DNA of 64,000 bases from Lactobacillus sp. (GCA_022484695.1 JAKVKU010000001.1:434001-498000), one strand, 5' to 3'; numbered from the stretch's first letter, positions 54,086 to 62,592 are shown. Numbers and translations are program-made. The notes: generated by a model from the letters alone, not told the origin.

Positions 54086-57000
54086 GATGGCTCTGCCTGC
54101 TGCCAAATCAAGGCTGGTTCCACCCGATTTTGATGGAACAACCCGTCATCTTGTTGCTGGGGCGCCAGCACCGTGTAGGCGATGTTGGCCACCCCATCGG
54201 CGAGAATTTTATTTTGGGCGCCGTTGGGCATGGTGGCAATGAAACAAAAGCCAAAGCGGGCAATGGTGTTCACAAAGGATTTAGCGGTTTCCGGGTCTAA
54301 TTTATCGGCAAACTCGTCAAACATCACCAAGTAAGGGGTATCTGCCAGCGTTGCTTGCCGCAGGACCATTTTCGGCACTAACAAGAGGGGTAAGACCATG
54401 GCTTGGGCTTTTTCAGCCCCAGAGCCCCCGGATTGGACGAACTTATTATCCACAGCTTCATAGTTATCCTCAGCACTTTGCCGCCGTTTGATCAAGACGT
54501 TGAAATCTGACCACTGGCGGGTATCTAACAAAGCCCGGGCTGCGGCTTGGAAATCCCCCTCATCATCGGAGACGTCAGCATCATTGGCCAGTTTTTCCAA
54601 GCGCTTTTTAATTTCCGCTAACAAAGCCGGCCGCTGTTCCAGTTGCGGGTCGCGAGCTTCAGCAATAACTTCTGGGGTAACGGTGGCCGGTGTTAAAGCG
54701 ACTTTTAATTTAATACTATTATTGTCACCAGCTCCCTGCACCAGCATGTCATTATAAGCATCAATGGCCTGATATTGGGCGGTGATCAGCTGGGTGGCGG
54801 CCCCTAAATAAGTGGTCTGGGCAAAGTCATTACCCTGTTCCAATTGGGTCAAGGCCTGCTCGACCCCCGAACGGTCGGTGGCTAAGATGGCCTGGGCAGC
54901 GTGGAGATCAAAGGCCACCACCGTTAAACCGTTTTTTTCGATGGCGTGTTGTTGGCGCATGGCACTGGCGATGGCCGGCTGATCCCGGTCTTCAAATAAA
55001 ACGTCCAAAGCATCCCGATCCACGCCATCCCGATTGTTATTGTGAATCAAATGACTGATGCGGTTACTGACTTGGGCATAGCTATTACCCCGCACTTTAG
55101 GGCGATGGGTGGTGACGTAGGTAATTGTTGCGTCAATATCAGCTAAGGTGACATCGTCTGGACAATATGGGGCTAAAGTTGCCAAAGGTTCTAAGATGGC
55201 TTGGCGCAATTGTTGTAGCGTTGCGGCGTGGTGTTCACTGGCGGTGGTGGCTGCTTGGGCCCGGCCTTCTGCTATGCTCTTTTTTTGCGTGGCCTCCCGC
55301 TCAGCTTGGGTCAAATCTTGATGTTCTTTGGCCACCTGGGCCAATTGGTCGTCGATGGTGGGGTCAATGACTAAGCTAGCCAATTTTTCATTGGCCGCGG
55401 CAATGGTGGCAGTGACCTGGTCAACCTCAAAATCCGGGTCAAGGTTTAAGCTGTTTTGCACATCTTGAATTTGTTGGGCAGTATTGCGCCCAGCCTGGTC
55501 CAGTTTAGCTTGTTCCTGATCTAGCGCTTCTATTTGGGCGATGATTTGTTCAAATTCTTTTTGAAAGTCCGTTAAAGTGGCCACTAAATCAGCTTGGGTC
55601 AAAGCAGCCCTTAAATCTGGGTGGTCACCCAGCAGTTGCGCCTGTTGGTCAGCTAAGGCTTGATATTGGGCATTCATCTTAGCAGCGCCCTGGGTATGGA
55701 TGGTTTGGTTATCCTGGTGCAAAGCGGGGCGAGCCCGACCTAATAAGGGCCCGGCCAGGTGCTGGTCGATACTGTCTGCCATTTGGCCCTGCATAGCTTG
55801 GACAATGGCCACGTCTTCGCTGAGACTGGCCATGGTGTCGTCTAAATGGTGATAGTCATTGAGTTGCTGCTTCAACTGGCGCAAATAAACCCGGATTTGC
55901 CGGGCTACCTCAGTGGGTTGAATCTGGGCAATGGCCGAAGCAAATTCGGTCAGGTGAGCCGCCTGGGTACTGATTTGGGCTTGTAAGGGACTGAGCTGGT
56001 GGCGTTGTAGTTGTTCTTGTTGCACTGCTAAGTCGTTTTGTTGATTATCTAATTCCTGCTGCTTTGCCGTTAAGCTGGTCAGTTGATCCTGATAGTAATG
56101 ATAGGTCTGCAGCCGTTTAGTCTCGGTGTCAATTTTGTCTTGATAGAAAGCGCGTTGTTGCCGGATGCTCTTTTGTTGAATCTGGGCATCCCGCAACTGG
56201 TCTAATTGTGCTTGGTAATTTTGAATACTTTCCTGTAACAATTTGATTTGGTCTGCGTATTCAGTGACCTTTTGTTGGGCCTGGGCCGCCTCGATTTGCG
56301 CCTGCTCATAGGCGGCATGGGTATCACTATAGCGGGACAGGATCAGTTCATTAAGGTGATTCAGATTACCCCAAAAAATCGTGTCTTTCAATTTTTGCAG
56401 GCGGTCTTGACCATGCTTCAAGCGCTCTAAAAGCCCTAAGTTACGGTTGACCTCCCGTTGGCTGTTGGCCACGGCTTGAATCACTTGGTCATCAATACCT
56501 TCTTGGGCATTTTGCAGGGCATCTTTAATGGGCGAAAATTTCGCATTGCCTGAGGTTAAAATCGGCGACGCCAATAAGCGATAAACATTGGCTAATTTGC
56601 CTAAGGTCTCACCACTGCTGAAGCCATAGATATGACTGGCCACAAAGTCCCGGTAATCTAGCGCGGACTCAAAAAGATGCAAGTCTGCCCCTAAATCCCC
56701 ATTGGCCTTTACAAAAGCGACTTTATCTAAACAGGCCCCCGCGGTATCGGTGATTTGTAAATTGAGCTGACGATTAGGGTCGTCACTGATGACCACAAAC
56801 CACCAGGTGGGTTTGCGATTATCTCCGGTGGCACGGTGGGCGCCAATGCCTAAGATGACCTGGCGCTTGCTGGCAGCCAGGCGCATATAGGTATAGCCGG
56901 TGCGCACCTTCATGGCCCCTGGGCCCCAGCCCAGCAGCATGCTTTCAAAGGTCCGGGTATCCCGGGCACTGTTGCGGGTCACGGCACTTTGGGAAATCTT

Positions 57001-57213
57001 ATCAGTGCCCTTGGCCGCATTAAAAGAAGGCGTGGCGATAGCCCCATCAATGAGCATGGGAAAGAAACAATTGGCCAAGGTGGTCTTGCCCACGGCGTTT
57101 TCCCCAATAATCGTTAGATTACCCGCTTTAGAAGCCGGCATATCTAAATGGGCGTACTTATTAAACTGGCGCAGGTGATAACTCACCGGTATAAGCTGCT
57201 GGGAATTTGTCAT
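54082..57213 (-). CDS. jetC: Wadjet JetC-like SMC/MukB ATPase
   Basis: A 1043-residue SMC-like ATPase. Walker A GENAVGKT is at 37-44, the ABC signature SGGSGAEKAQ near 928, and Walker B YLVMFDEF near 964. Between the heads are long coiled coils (about 290-430 and 560-680) rich in Gln, Leu and Ala. It should form the DNA-loop-extruding motor with JetA (kleisin) and JetB (KITE). Start and stop overlap both neighbours by four bases (ATGA), so the operon is translationally coupled. The ATP site looks intact. Confidence 0.88.
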   Translation of the reverse strand: MTNSQQLIPVSYHLRQFNKYAHLDMPASKAGNLTIIGENAVGKTTLANCFFPMLIDGAIATPSFNAAKGTDKISQSAVTRNSARDTRTFESMLLGWGPGAMKVRTGYTYMRLAASKRQVILGIGAHRATGDNRKPTWWFVVISDDPNRQLNLQITDTAGACLDKVAFVKANGDLGADLHLFESALDYRDFVASHIYGFSSGETLGKLANVYRLLASPILTSGNAKFSPIKDALQNAQEGIDDQVIQAVANSQREVNRNLGLLERLKHGQDRLQKLKDTIFWGNLNHLNELILSRYSDTHAAYEQAQIEAAQAQQKVTEYADQIKLLQESIQNYQAQLDQLRDAQIQQKSIRQQRAFYQDKIDTETKRLQTYHYYQDQLTSLTAKQQELDNQQNDLAVQQEQLQRHQLSPLQAQISTQAAHLTEFASAIAQIQPTEVARQIRVYLRQLKQQLNDYHHLDDTMASLSEDVAIVQAMQGQMADSIDQHLAGPLLGRARPALHQDNQTIHTQGAAKMNAQYQALADQQAQLLGDHPDLRAALTQADLVATLTDFQKEFEQIIAQIEALDQEQAKLDQAGRNTAQQIQDVQNSLNLDPDFEVDQVTATIAAANEKLASLVIDPTIDDQLAQVAKEHQDLTQAEREATQKKSIAEGRAQAATTASEHHAATLQQLRQAILEPLATLAPYCPDDVTLADIDATITYVTTHRPKVRGNSYAQVSNRISHLIHNNNRDGVDRDALDVLFEDRDQPAIASAMRQQHAIEKNGLTVVAFDLHAAQAILATDRSGVEQALTQLEQGNDFAQTTYLGAATQLITAQYQAIDAYNDMLVQGAGDNNSIKLKVALTPATVTPEVIAEARDPQLEQRPALLAEIKKRLEKLANDADVSDDEGDFQAAARALLDTRQWSDFNVLIKRRQSAEDNYEAVDNKFVQSGGSGAEKAQAMVLPLLLVPKMVLRQATLADTPYLVMFDEFADKLDPETAKSFVNTIARFGFCFIATMPNGAQNKILADGVANIAYTVLAPQQQDDGLFHQNRVEPALIWQQAEPS

Positions 57214-58223
57214 GATGAAACACCTTCCTTGGGTTTACTGGCAACGGCAAAGCGCTGGACTAACGGTGTGGGGCTGGCGAAATGATGGTCGATTTGAATT
57301 AAGGCGTTTTCCAATAAGGCGCCACGGACGTCGGTGACGCTGATGGTCTTTTTAGGGTAAAGTTGCGCCGCAATTTCATGGATCCGTTGATTTAAGTCCA
57401 TTTCCGGCACCCCGGCCCCCAGGGAATGAGCCACCGCCAAAGCCACGATGTAGGGCATGGCGGCACTTTGTTGATGCTGGGTGTCTAACAACAACGCATA
57501 ATCGCTGCCGCATTCCAACACAAAGCGCTTTAACTCACCCCATTGTTTGGCAATGGCTTGTTTGTTAGCCACCAATACGGGCCAAAGGGCAGGGGTGGTG
57601 GTGGGACTCATGAAGCGTTCCAGGAGTAAGGTGCGATTGACCTGCTGAATCAAGGACAACTTCGGGGTATTTTGTTCAGCAATCAAGGCGTCCACCAGGC
57701 ACTTAGCCACGGCATTGAAGTCGGGGCTCACATCCCAATACTCGGTGACAAATTCCGTCTGGTCCGGGGTGGGCCCATCAATGCGATCCGGGGTCAGTAA
57801 ATTCAACCGTTCCACGAAAAGTTGGGTAATGCGGCGATAAATGATTTTTTCATCTATATTCACCACTTCACTGCGGACCTGGCGCACGATTTTTTCCGTG
57901 GTGACCAGGCGGGTGGTCTCAGCAGTTTGCAGATTGGGCTCGTTGATGATGGCTTTAAGGGTGGCCAATAAAATATGGACATCATCGGCGCCAAGTTGAC
58001 TGGGACCCAGTAAAAATAACAGATTTTCCTGATAATTATCCGGGCCCATCCCCACTAGATCCTTCAGATAACGGGTGATTTTACGTTGCACCGAGGGCCG
58101 CTTCAAGGCATTGATCGCCGCCACTGTGGCATTGGTCATATCTGCAGTGGGCGTACTGGTGAAAACCGTATGGTCAAACAAGGTATTGATGATCAAGCGC
58201 TCACTATTTTGTAATTCAGCCAT
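57210..58223 (-). CDS. jetB: Wadjet JetB-like MukE/KITE subunit
   Basis: A 337-residue protein predicted to be the winged-helix partner that binds the kleisin and the SMC heads. It is mostly helical with a winged-helix-like segment near its C-terminus (ISVTDVRGALLENALIQIDH). No enzyme motif is visible. Assignment rests on position between the kleisin and SMC genes and general size. AAAGGAAG precedes the ATG at 58223, and its stop overlaps the jetC start by four bases. Confidence 0.75.
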   Translation of the reverse strand: MAELQNSERLIINTLFDHTVFTSTPTADMTNATVAAINALKRPSVQRKITRYLKDLVGMGPDNYQENLLFLLGPSQLGADDVHILLATLKAIINEPNLQTAETTRLVTTEKIVRQVRSEVVNIDEKIIYRRITQLFVERLNLLTPDRIDGPTPDQTEFVTEYWDVSPDFNAVAKCLVDALIAEQNTPKLSLIQQVNRTLLLERFMSPTTTPALWPVLVANKQAIAKQWGELKRFVLECGSDYALLLDTQHQQSAAMPYIVALAVAHSLGAGVPEMDLNQRIHEIAAQLYPKKTISVTDVRGALLENALIQIDHHFASPTPLVQRFAVASKPKEGVSS

Positions 58224-58237
58224 CAGGCACTTCCTTT

Positions 58238-59731
58238 CTACATAAAATCAATGGTAAAGCCACTGGGCAAAATCGCTTGAAACGTCTCATTTTGGCAGTG
58301 GAGGGCAATAGGCCCCGTATCGGTTAAGGCGGTGACTTGGCGCACGGGGCGGCCAAAGGGGGCGAAGCTAGCGTAAGAGCTATAACCGGTGGCGGCATAA
58401 AGGCGCAAGACTTCATCTCGAGCGGCGGTGGTGGCAAAGTTTAAATCCGAACTCACCACGCCATGGTCCGCAGTTTGCATCACCAGTTGTTGGAATTCCG
58501 CTAATGCCACCTGTTCGGCTGTATCTTGATAGTGGTCCTCCGCGATTTTTGGATTATCCGCCGCCGTGGCCACGTCCCGGGTGGTGACGGTGGGGGTATA
58601 AGTCACGGGTCCCATGGTGCTGGCATCCAGTAAATCTTCAGGGTCTTCCGTCTCCCGGTCGGCCGGCAAATGTCGGGGCAGATTGGTATAGACGGTCAAG
58701 GTTTGATACCGGGTCAACAGCTGGTCGATTTGAGCAGTCAAAGCCTTCACGTCCACAGCTTGATTGCGCACGTGTTCGTATTCTTGGCTCAGGACTTGCA
58801 CCGCTTCTAAAATTGTTTGAAAGACCAGGTAAAGGGAATCTAAACTGCTGTCGATGGCGCTGGTACTGGGATCCACGCTTAGGGCTAATTTAGCCAGCTG
58901 ACGCAACACATAAGCTTTGGTCCGATTGAAACGGGTCAATAGTTTCGCCTTGTCCTGGACCGCGCTGGCCGTATCCAAGTCGTCACTACCCTGTTGGGAG
59001 CGGGCCACGTGGTCAGCAAAGCTGTCTCCATAGGCCATGGCCTTAATGCGGGGACCTTGGTTTAGCATCATGTTAAAAGCAGGAATGGCTTTATCATAAA
59101 CCATGCCTTGCAGATGTTTCGCCGCCGCGCCCCCGTGATTAAAGGCGATATCGTTCGCTAACTCATTTAAGTCATCATCTAATTTGTGCATGCCGTTCAT
59201 CACATCATCGTAAGCACTGATCATATTTTGAAAATCATTAAATAACGCTGTATCCCGGGTGCTGATGTCGGTTTTAGAAAGTTTCACCACCAAATCGCAG
59301 TACTCTTGGATACGATTAGTGTTGGCGGTGATGGTGCTTTCCGCATCTAAGACCCGCTGCATCATTTTCACGTATTCGATGCCGCTGCTGGTGATGCGGT
59401 ACACATAAGAAGTTCGCACATGATAAGCGCCATTTTGGGTCCGGGCCCGAATTTTACGAGAAGCCGCTTCAATGAGTTTGGCCTGGTCACTGAGCACCGT
59501 TAGCACGGCCTTTAAGACGTTGTCGGAAATGGGCTGCTCGTCGTTGTCGCTATCCAAGTACTCGGCATTGTAGCGCTGGGTCAAATAGTCCAGGGTAATG
59601 GGCTCCCGGTTACTGCCATCGTGGTACAAAATCGTTAGAATATGCCAGCCGGCCAGGGGATGATGCTTGTTCAAGCCCAGATTGCTGGCCAATAATAAAT
59701 CCTTCAACGGTTTCGCTAATGAAACAGCCAT
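58238..59731 (-). CDS. jetA: Wadjet JetA-like kleisin (MukF-type) subunit
   Basis: A 497-residue protein with an N-terminal winged-helix region (about 1-110; LDYLTQRYNAEYL, VLTVLSDQAKLIE), a long helical middle (about 130-360) and a C-terminal part with a last winged-helix-like segment. This layout is MukF/kleisin-like. I do not see the sequence hallmarks that would place it in a particular Wadjet type. The ATG at 59731 follows AAAGGA by 10 bases; the 44-residue longer reading lacks a site. First gene of the jetABCD operon, 15 bases before jetB. Confidence 0.75.
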   Translation of the reverse strand: MAVSLAKPLKDLLLASNLGLNKHHPLAGWHILTILYHDGSNREPITLDYLTQRYNAEYLDSDNDEQPISDNVLKAVLTVLSDQAKLIEAASRKIRARTQNGAYHVRTSYVYRITSSGIEYVKMMQRVLDAESTITANTNRIQEYCDLVVKLSKTDISTRDTALFNDFQNMISAYDDVMNGMHKLDDDLNELANDIAFNHGGAAAKHLQGMVYDKAIPAFNMMLNQGPRIKAMAYGDSFADHVARSQQGSDDLDTASAVQDKAKLLTRFNRTKAYVLRQLAKLALSVDPSTSAIDSSLDSLYLVFQTILEAVQVLSQEYEHVRNQAVDVKALTAQIDQLLTRYQTLTVYTNLPRHLPADRETEDPEDLLDASTMGPVTYTPTVTTRDVATAADNPKIAEDHYQDTAEQVALAEFQQLVMQTADHGVVSSDLNFATTAARDEVLRLYAATGYSSYASFAPFGRPVRQVTALTDTGPIALHCQNETFQAILPSGFTIDFM

Positions 59732-59764
59732 GATGCCCACATCCTTTCGGTAATAGATGCCTTT

Positions 59765-59770
59765 ATTATA
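59765..59770 (-). promoter_or_regulatory. -10 box of the jet operon
   Basis: On the minus strand TATAAT lies 34 bases before the jetA ATG; the -35 region is poor. Confidence 0.45.
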
Positions 59771-59866
59771 CAAGAATATTTGGGGATAAACTATTGGCAC
59801 CAGTTGACTGGTAGTTATGCTGGTTTGTTGAATAGTTGTTTGAATGGTGGCAAAAGCAGCCAATAT

Positions 59867-59904
59867 AAAAAACTACGCCAAGGAAAGCTAGTTTGACGTA
59901 GTTT
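59867..59904 (-). terminator. Terminator-like hairpin at the head of repeat A
   Basis: AAACTACGTCAA pairs with TTGGCGTAGTTT on the minus strand, followed by T. A diverged copy is at 60275-60314 (AACCTACATCAA / TTGGCGTAGGTT). Confidence 0.6.
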
Positions 59905-60038
59905 CTATTTGAAACTTATTTGTTGAGACCAGCAGAAAACTAGCAGAAAAAAGTTGCTATAAATGTTGATAAAACGTCAATCTTAATCGAAAACAATGAA
60001 AAACCAGCAGAAAGCCTGCAGAAAAGAATTGCAACAAC
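59869..60038. repeat. Repeat A, ~170-bp direct repeat
   Basis: Starts with a hairpin, then AGCAGAAAA-type 11-bp repeats, GTTGCTATAAATGTTG, ATCTTAATCG and AACAATGAAAAACCAGCAGA. Repeat B at 60276-60458 has the same order with about 80% identity by eye. No open frame with a ribosome site is present. Confidence 0.8.
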
Positions 60039-60058
60039 TAACTTGAGTTATCACCGCT

Positions 60059-60206
60059 TCTACTCATCGTTACGCCACTTTACTCGTTGTTACTCAACTT
60101 TACTCTAATTGGCTCAACATAGCCTTTTTATCGGTAGATACGCTACTTTGCTCAGAGTTACTCCGTTTTAACCTGATTTACTCTGTTTTACTCGTTATTA
60201 CTCCGT
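60059..60206. repeat. 10-bp-phased TTACTC array
   Basis: ACTC (or ACGC, GCTC) recurs at 60062, 60072, 60082, 60092, 60102, 60112 and, after a phase shift, at 60140, 60150, 60160, 60180, 60190, 60200. The decamer is roughly TTTACTCGTT. Eight of the positions are exact ACTC. Confidence 0.85.
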
Positions 60207-60275
60207 TTTTATGTTAATCAATTTCGATAAAGCCGCTAGACATCAGTGGCACCAATCGGTGAGGTTATTAACGTA

Positions 60276-60458
60276 AAAACCTACGCCAAAGAAAGTTAGT
60301 TTGATGTAGGTTTTACAAGAGGCTTATTTGTCAGAATCAGCTGAAAACCTGCAGAGAAAAGTTGCTATAAATGTTGCTACAACGCCGATCTTAATCGGAA
60401 ACAATGAAAAACCAGCAGAAAACCAGCAGAGAAAATCCTGTAATAATATTGCTACAAC
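60276..60458. repeat. Repeat B, ~180-bp direct repeat
   Basis: A second copy of repeat A in the same orientation about 407 bp to the right, so that the two copies bracket the 10-bp array. It contains CCAGCAGAAAA twice at 11-bp spacing. Confidence 0.8.
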
Positions 60459-60491
60459 CTTGTTTGAGTAGTGCATGATAATAGGCAAATG

Positions 60492-60521
60492 AAAAAACTG
60501 CTGACCAAGATGAGCAGCAGT
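60492..60521 (-). terminator. Terminator of the GNAT gene
   Basis: ACTGCTG pairs with CAGCAGT on the minus strand, followed by T run. Confidence 0.8.
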
Positions 60522-60560
60522 GATTTGTTATTAAATACCAAGGTTGATTGAAAGCTAGCG

Positions 60561-61043
60561 TTATCTTGAAATCGGTTTAGCGAGTATAACGAATTCATAG
60601 GTGCTTTGATTCGTATTGACCATTTTTCTTTCAAGTTCTTGGTAGCCTGCTTTGTGATAAACTTTTTGAGCTCTGAGATTGAACATGGCTACCGATAACA
60701 GGATCATTGTGTAATCTGTTTTAGTTTTAACAAATGCTTCAATCATACTTAAGAACTTAATTCCTAAGCCCTGGCCAGTCATTTCAGGTTTAAGTCCCAG
60801 ACCGATTTCGACTTTACCATTGGTAAGCGGCTCAAGACAAAAGAAACCTATTAAGGCAGCATCTGCTACAACTTGAAAGTAACGATTACCTCGTAGTTGC
60901 GGGGTTATGAGTTCCTGATAATCTTCTTGATCATTCATGGCATCATAAAAGGCGTAAGCAGCTTCGTAATGCCAGTTATTAGCAATTTTTAAGGCATTAT
61001 TTTGCGTTAAAGCGGAGATATGAGCAGAAGCTATATTTGTCAT
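60561..61043 (-). CDS. GNAT-family N-acetyltransferase
   Basis: A 160-residue acetyltransferase fold. The acetyl-CoA-binding motif A is seen as LGLKPEMTGQGLGIKFLSMI (about 82-101; Q/G-x-x-G: TGQGLG), followed by the C-terminal NLRAQKVYHKAGYQELER typical of the RimI/GNAT group. The substrate is unknown. The ATG at 61043 follows GGAGG by 10 bases and is preferred to the start at 61118. The gene sits between two phased repeat arrays. Confidence 0.83.
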   Translation of the reverse strand: MTNIASAHISALTQNNALKIANNWHYEAAYAFYDAMNDQEDYQELITPQLRGNRYFQVVADAALIGFFCLEPLTNGKVEIGLGLKPEMTGQGLGIKFLSMIEAFVKTKTDYTMILLSVAMFNLRAQKVYHKAGYQELERKMVNTNQSTYEFVILAKPISR

Positions 61044-61158
61044 CAGTTCTTTACCTCCTGGGTTTAACCTAGATATTGAAGCTTTGAAAAGTATGGGTCC
61101 GATACCGATGTCAATCACTTATAAGTGGCATCTCATCATCTACATTGCACAGCTGGGG

Positions 61159-61466
61159 TTACTCTGCCAAGGTGTCTTTTACTCTACTTTTTGAGGAATT
61201 ACTCTACCCGGCCTTGGGTTACTCTACCAAGGCACTTTTTACTCTACTTTTCGAGAAATCACGCTACCTGGTCTTGGGCTACTCCACCAAAGCACTTTTT
61301 ACTCTGCTTTTCGAGGAATTACTCTACCCGGCCTTGGGTTACTCTACCAAGGCACTTTTTACTCTACTTTTCGAGAACTCACGCTACCTGGTCTTCGGCC
61401 ACTCCACCAAAGCACTTTTTACTCTGCTTTTCGAGAAATCACTCTACCTGGTCTTGGATTAATCTG
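61159..61466. repeat. 20-bp-phased ACTC array with 60- and 120-bp higher-order repeats
   Basis: ACTC (ACGC at 61261 and 61381, AATC at 61461) recurs at every 20th base from 61161 to 61461, sixteen positions without slip. Units group by three into 60-bp repeats; the blocks 61201-61320 and 61321-61440 are about 94% identical by eye. Typical units are ACTCTACCAAGGCACTTTTT and ACTCTACCCGGCCTTGGGTT. Confidence 0.93.
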
Positions 61467-61553
61467 CCCTGTATCTCTATATTACGCTAGGCAATGGTAT
61501 CCTGGTGGAAGTTATCATATGAAGAACAAAAGTCTACAGTGTCAAAGTAATTC

Positions 61554-61580
61554 GTAACCTGCGAAATACCTTCAGGTTAC
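61554..61580. promoter_or_regulatory. Inverted repeat, possible operator
   Basis: GTAACCTG and CAGGTTAC are separated by 11 bases. No T run follows, so it is not a terminator. The bound factor and target gene are unknown. Confidence 0.4.
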
Positions 61581-61696
61581 ATGACAATAACATTACCATG
61601 ATTATTTCAAATGTGCCATAATGTACGCTATGTTTATTGAGACTAAAGGTTGGTCTTGAGAACTTTGTAGTAGTCTTGTAATCGCAACGGTGCAGA

Positions 61697-61727
61697 CAAA
61701 AACTGCCGGCCAAGAATGGCCAGCAGT
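61697..61727 (-). terminator. Terminator of the DUF1516 gene
   Basis: On the minus strand CTGCTGGCC pairs with GGCCGGCAG, followed by TTTTT. Confidence 0.88.
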
Positions 61728-61744
61728 GAGTTACAGGTTTTCAG

Positions 61745-62098
61745 TTAAACAAACGGGCGGCCTTGCGCTAACCATAGGCCAAAGATGCCAACGACTAGAC
61801 AGCAAATAAATACTGTCCAGAGCAGGCCTTTGTTCAGCTTTTGTTGCTGTTTTCTAGCGAAGGCAATTTCAATAAAAGCAATCAAGGCCAGGGCCAAGAT
61901 GATTTTGATAACACTGCCCACGGGATTGTATTGCCAAACCCGCAATAATAAAATAATGCCGCTGACGATCGATACCAAATACAGCACCCGAGCAGTCATC
62001 GCCCAAGGCATTAGCTTTTCTGGTTTACCCAGTAACCCAATTGCCACTACGATTGCCAAGACGATCCAGGCAATCAAATGAAGCCATAACCATACCAT
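61745..62098 (-). CDS. YisL-like (DUF1516) membrane protein
   Basis: A 117-residue protein with four transmembrane helices, matching the DUF1516/YisL family of Firmicutes (HLIAWIVLAIVVAIGLLG, then ARVLYLVSIVSGIILL). No function is established for the family. The ATG at 62098 is chosen because GGGGGA lies 7 bases upstream; the ATG at 62104 touches that site. Monocistronic. Confidence 0.82.
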   Translation of the reverse strand: MVWLWLHLIAWIVLAIVVAIGLLGKPEKLMPWAMTARVLYLVSIVSGIILLLRVWQYNPVGSVIKIILALALIAFIEIAFARKQQQKLNKGLLWTVFICCLVVGIFGLWLAQGRPFV

Positions 62099-62183
62099 AC
62101 TCATTCCCCCTTGGGGTCCATTTTAGCACTGATTAAACGCTTATAATATTTGATGACTTCGAGATTATTTTATATTGAAACCT

Positions 62184-62213
62184 AAAAAAGTCAGGCTTAT
62201 TCACCTAACTTTT
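62184..62213 (-). terminator. Terminator overlapping the hicB stop codon
   Basis: AAAAGTTAGG pairs with CCTGACTTTT on the minus strand, followed by T. The stem starts before the TAA stop. Confidence 0.7.
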
Positions 62214-62592
62214 CTTTTAGGGCCCGCGTTAATACTGCAGAAAAATTTATATTTTGGGCTTTTGCTTCATCTGCTAAATATGATGGGATAGTTACGTTCT
62301 TTCTAACGGTCTGGCTTTTAAATTTCTTGAGATATTTTTTCATATCAATCGCAACGTAAGATACGATTTTATCAGGATTGTTCTTTTGAACTGTTTTGAT
62401 TGCGGTAGGTTCAGGATATTCTTTGTAATCAGGTAAGGCAATCGCAAGTGCATCTGGGGCGTTCTTCATAGCCTCTTCAATAGTCTTGCCTTGCGTTACC
62501 GTATTAGGGATGTCAGGGAAGGTTACGGTGTAATAGCCATCGTTATCAATGTTATCAAATACTGCTGGGTAAACTACATAGTCTTTATTCAT
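62197..62592 (-). CDS. hicB: HicB-family antitoxin
   Basis: A 131-residue antitoxin. The N-terminal degraded RNase-H-like HicB domain is seen in YPAVFDNIDNDGYYTVTFPD (about 8-27) and TIEEAMKNAPDALA. The C-terminus (about 95-131, RKNVTIPSYLADEAKAQNIN) is a ribbon-helix-helix DNA-binding domain. It should neutralise HicA and repress the operon. The ATG at 62592 is taken as start since the typical HicB begins there; no strong ribosome site is seen. It follows hicA directly. Confidence 0.87.
   Translation of the reverse strand: MNKDYVVYPAVFDNIDNDGYYTVTFPDIPNTVTQGKTIEEAMKNAPDALAIALPDYKEYPEPTAIKTVQKNNPDKIVSYVAIDMKKYLKKFKSQTVRKNVTIPSYLADEAKAQNINFSAVLTRALKEKLGE

Noticed and set aside
59869-60458. 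Repeats A and B as a CRISPR array
   Set aside because: Only two copies of ~175 bp with internal short repeats; no regular repeat-spacer pattern and no cas genes.
60452-60634. 60-codon minus-strand ORF overlapping the GNAT 3' end
   Set aside because: Overlaps the GNAT terminator hairpin, has no ribosome site and no recognisable product.
60059-61466. Phased ACTC arrays as a chromosomal replication origin
   Set aside because: No DnaA boxes (TTATCCACA-like), no dnaA, dnaN or rep gene nearby.
61125-61490. Two overlapping plus-strand ORFs (61125-61490 and 61145-61462) with 20-residue repeats such as YSTKALFTLLFE
   Set aside because: The repeat period (60 bp) is a multiple of three, so frames stay open by construction. 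There is no ribosome site and two frames are open at once.
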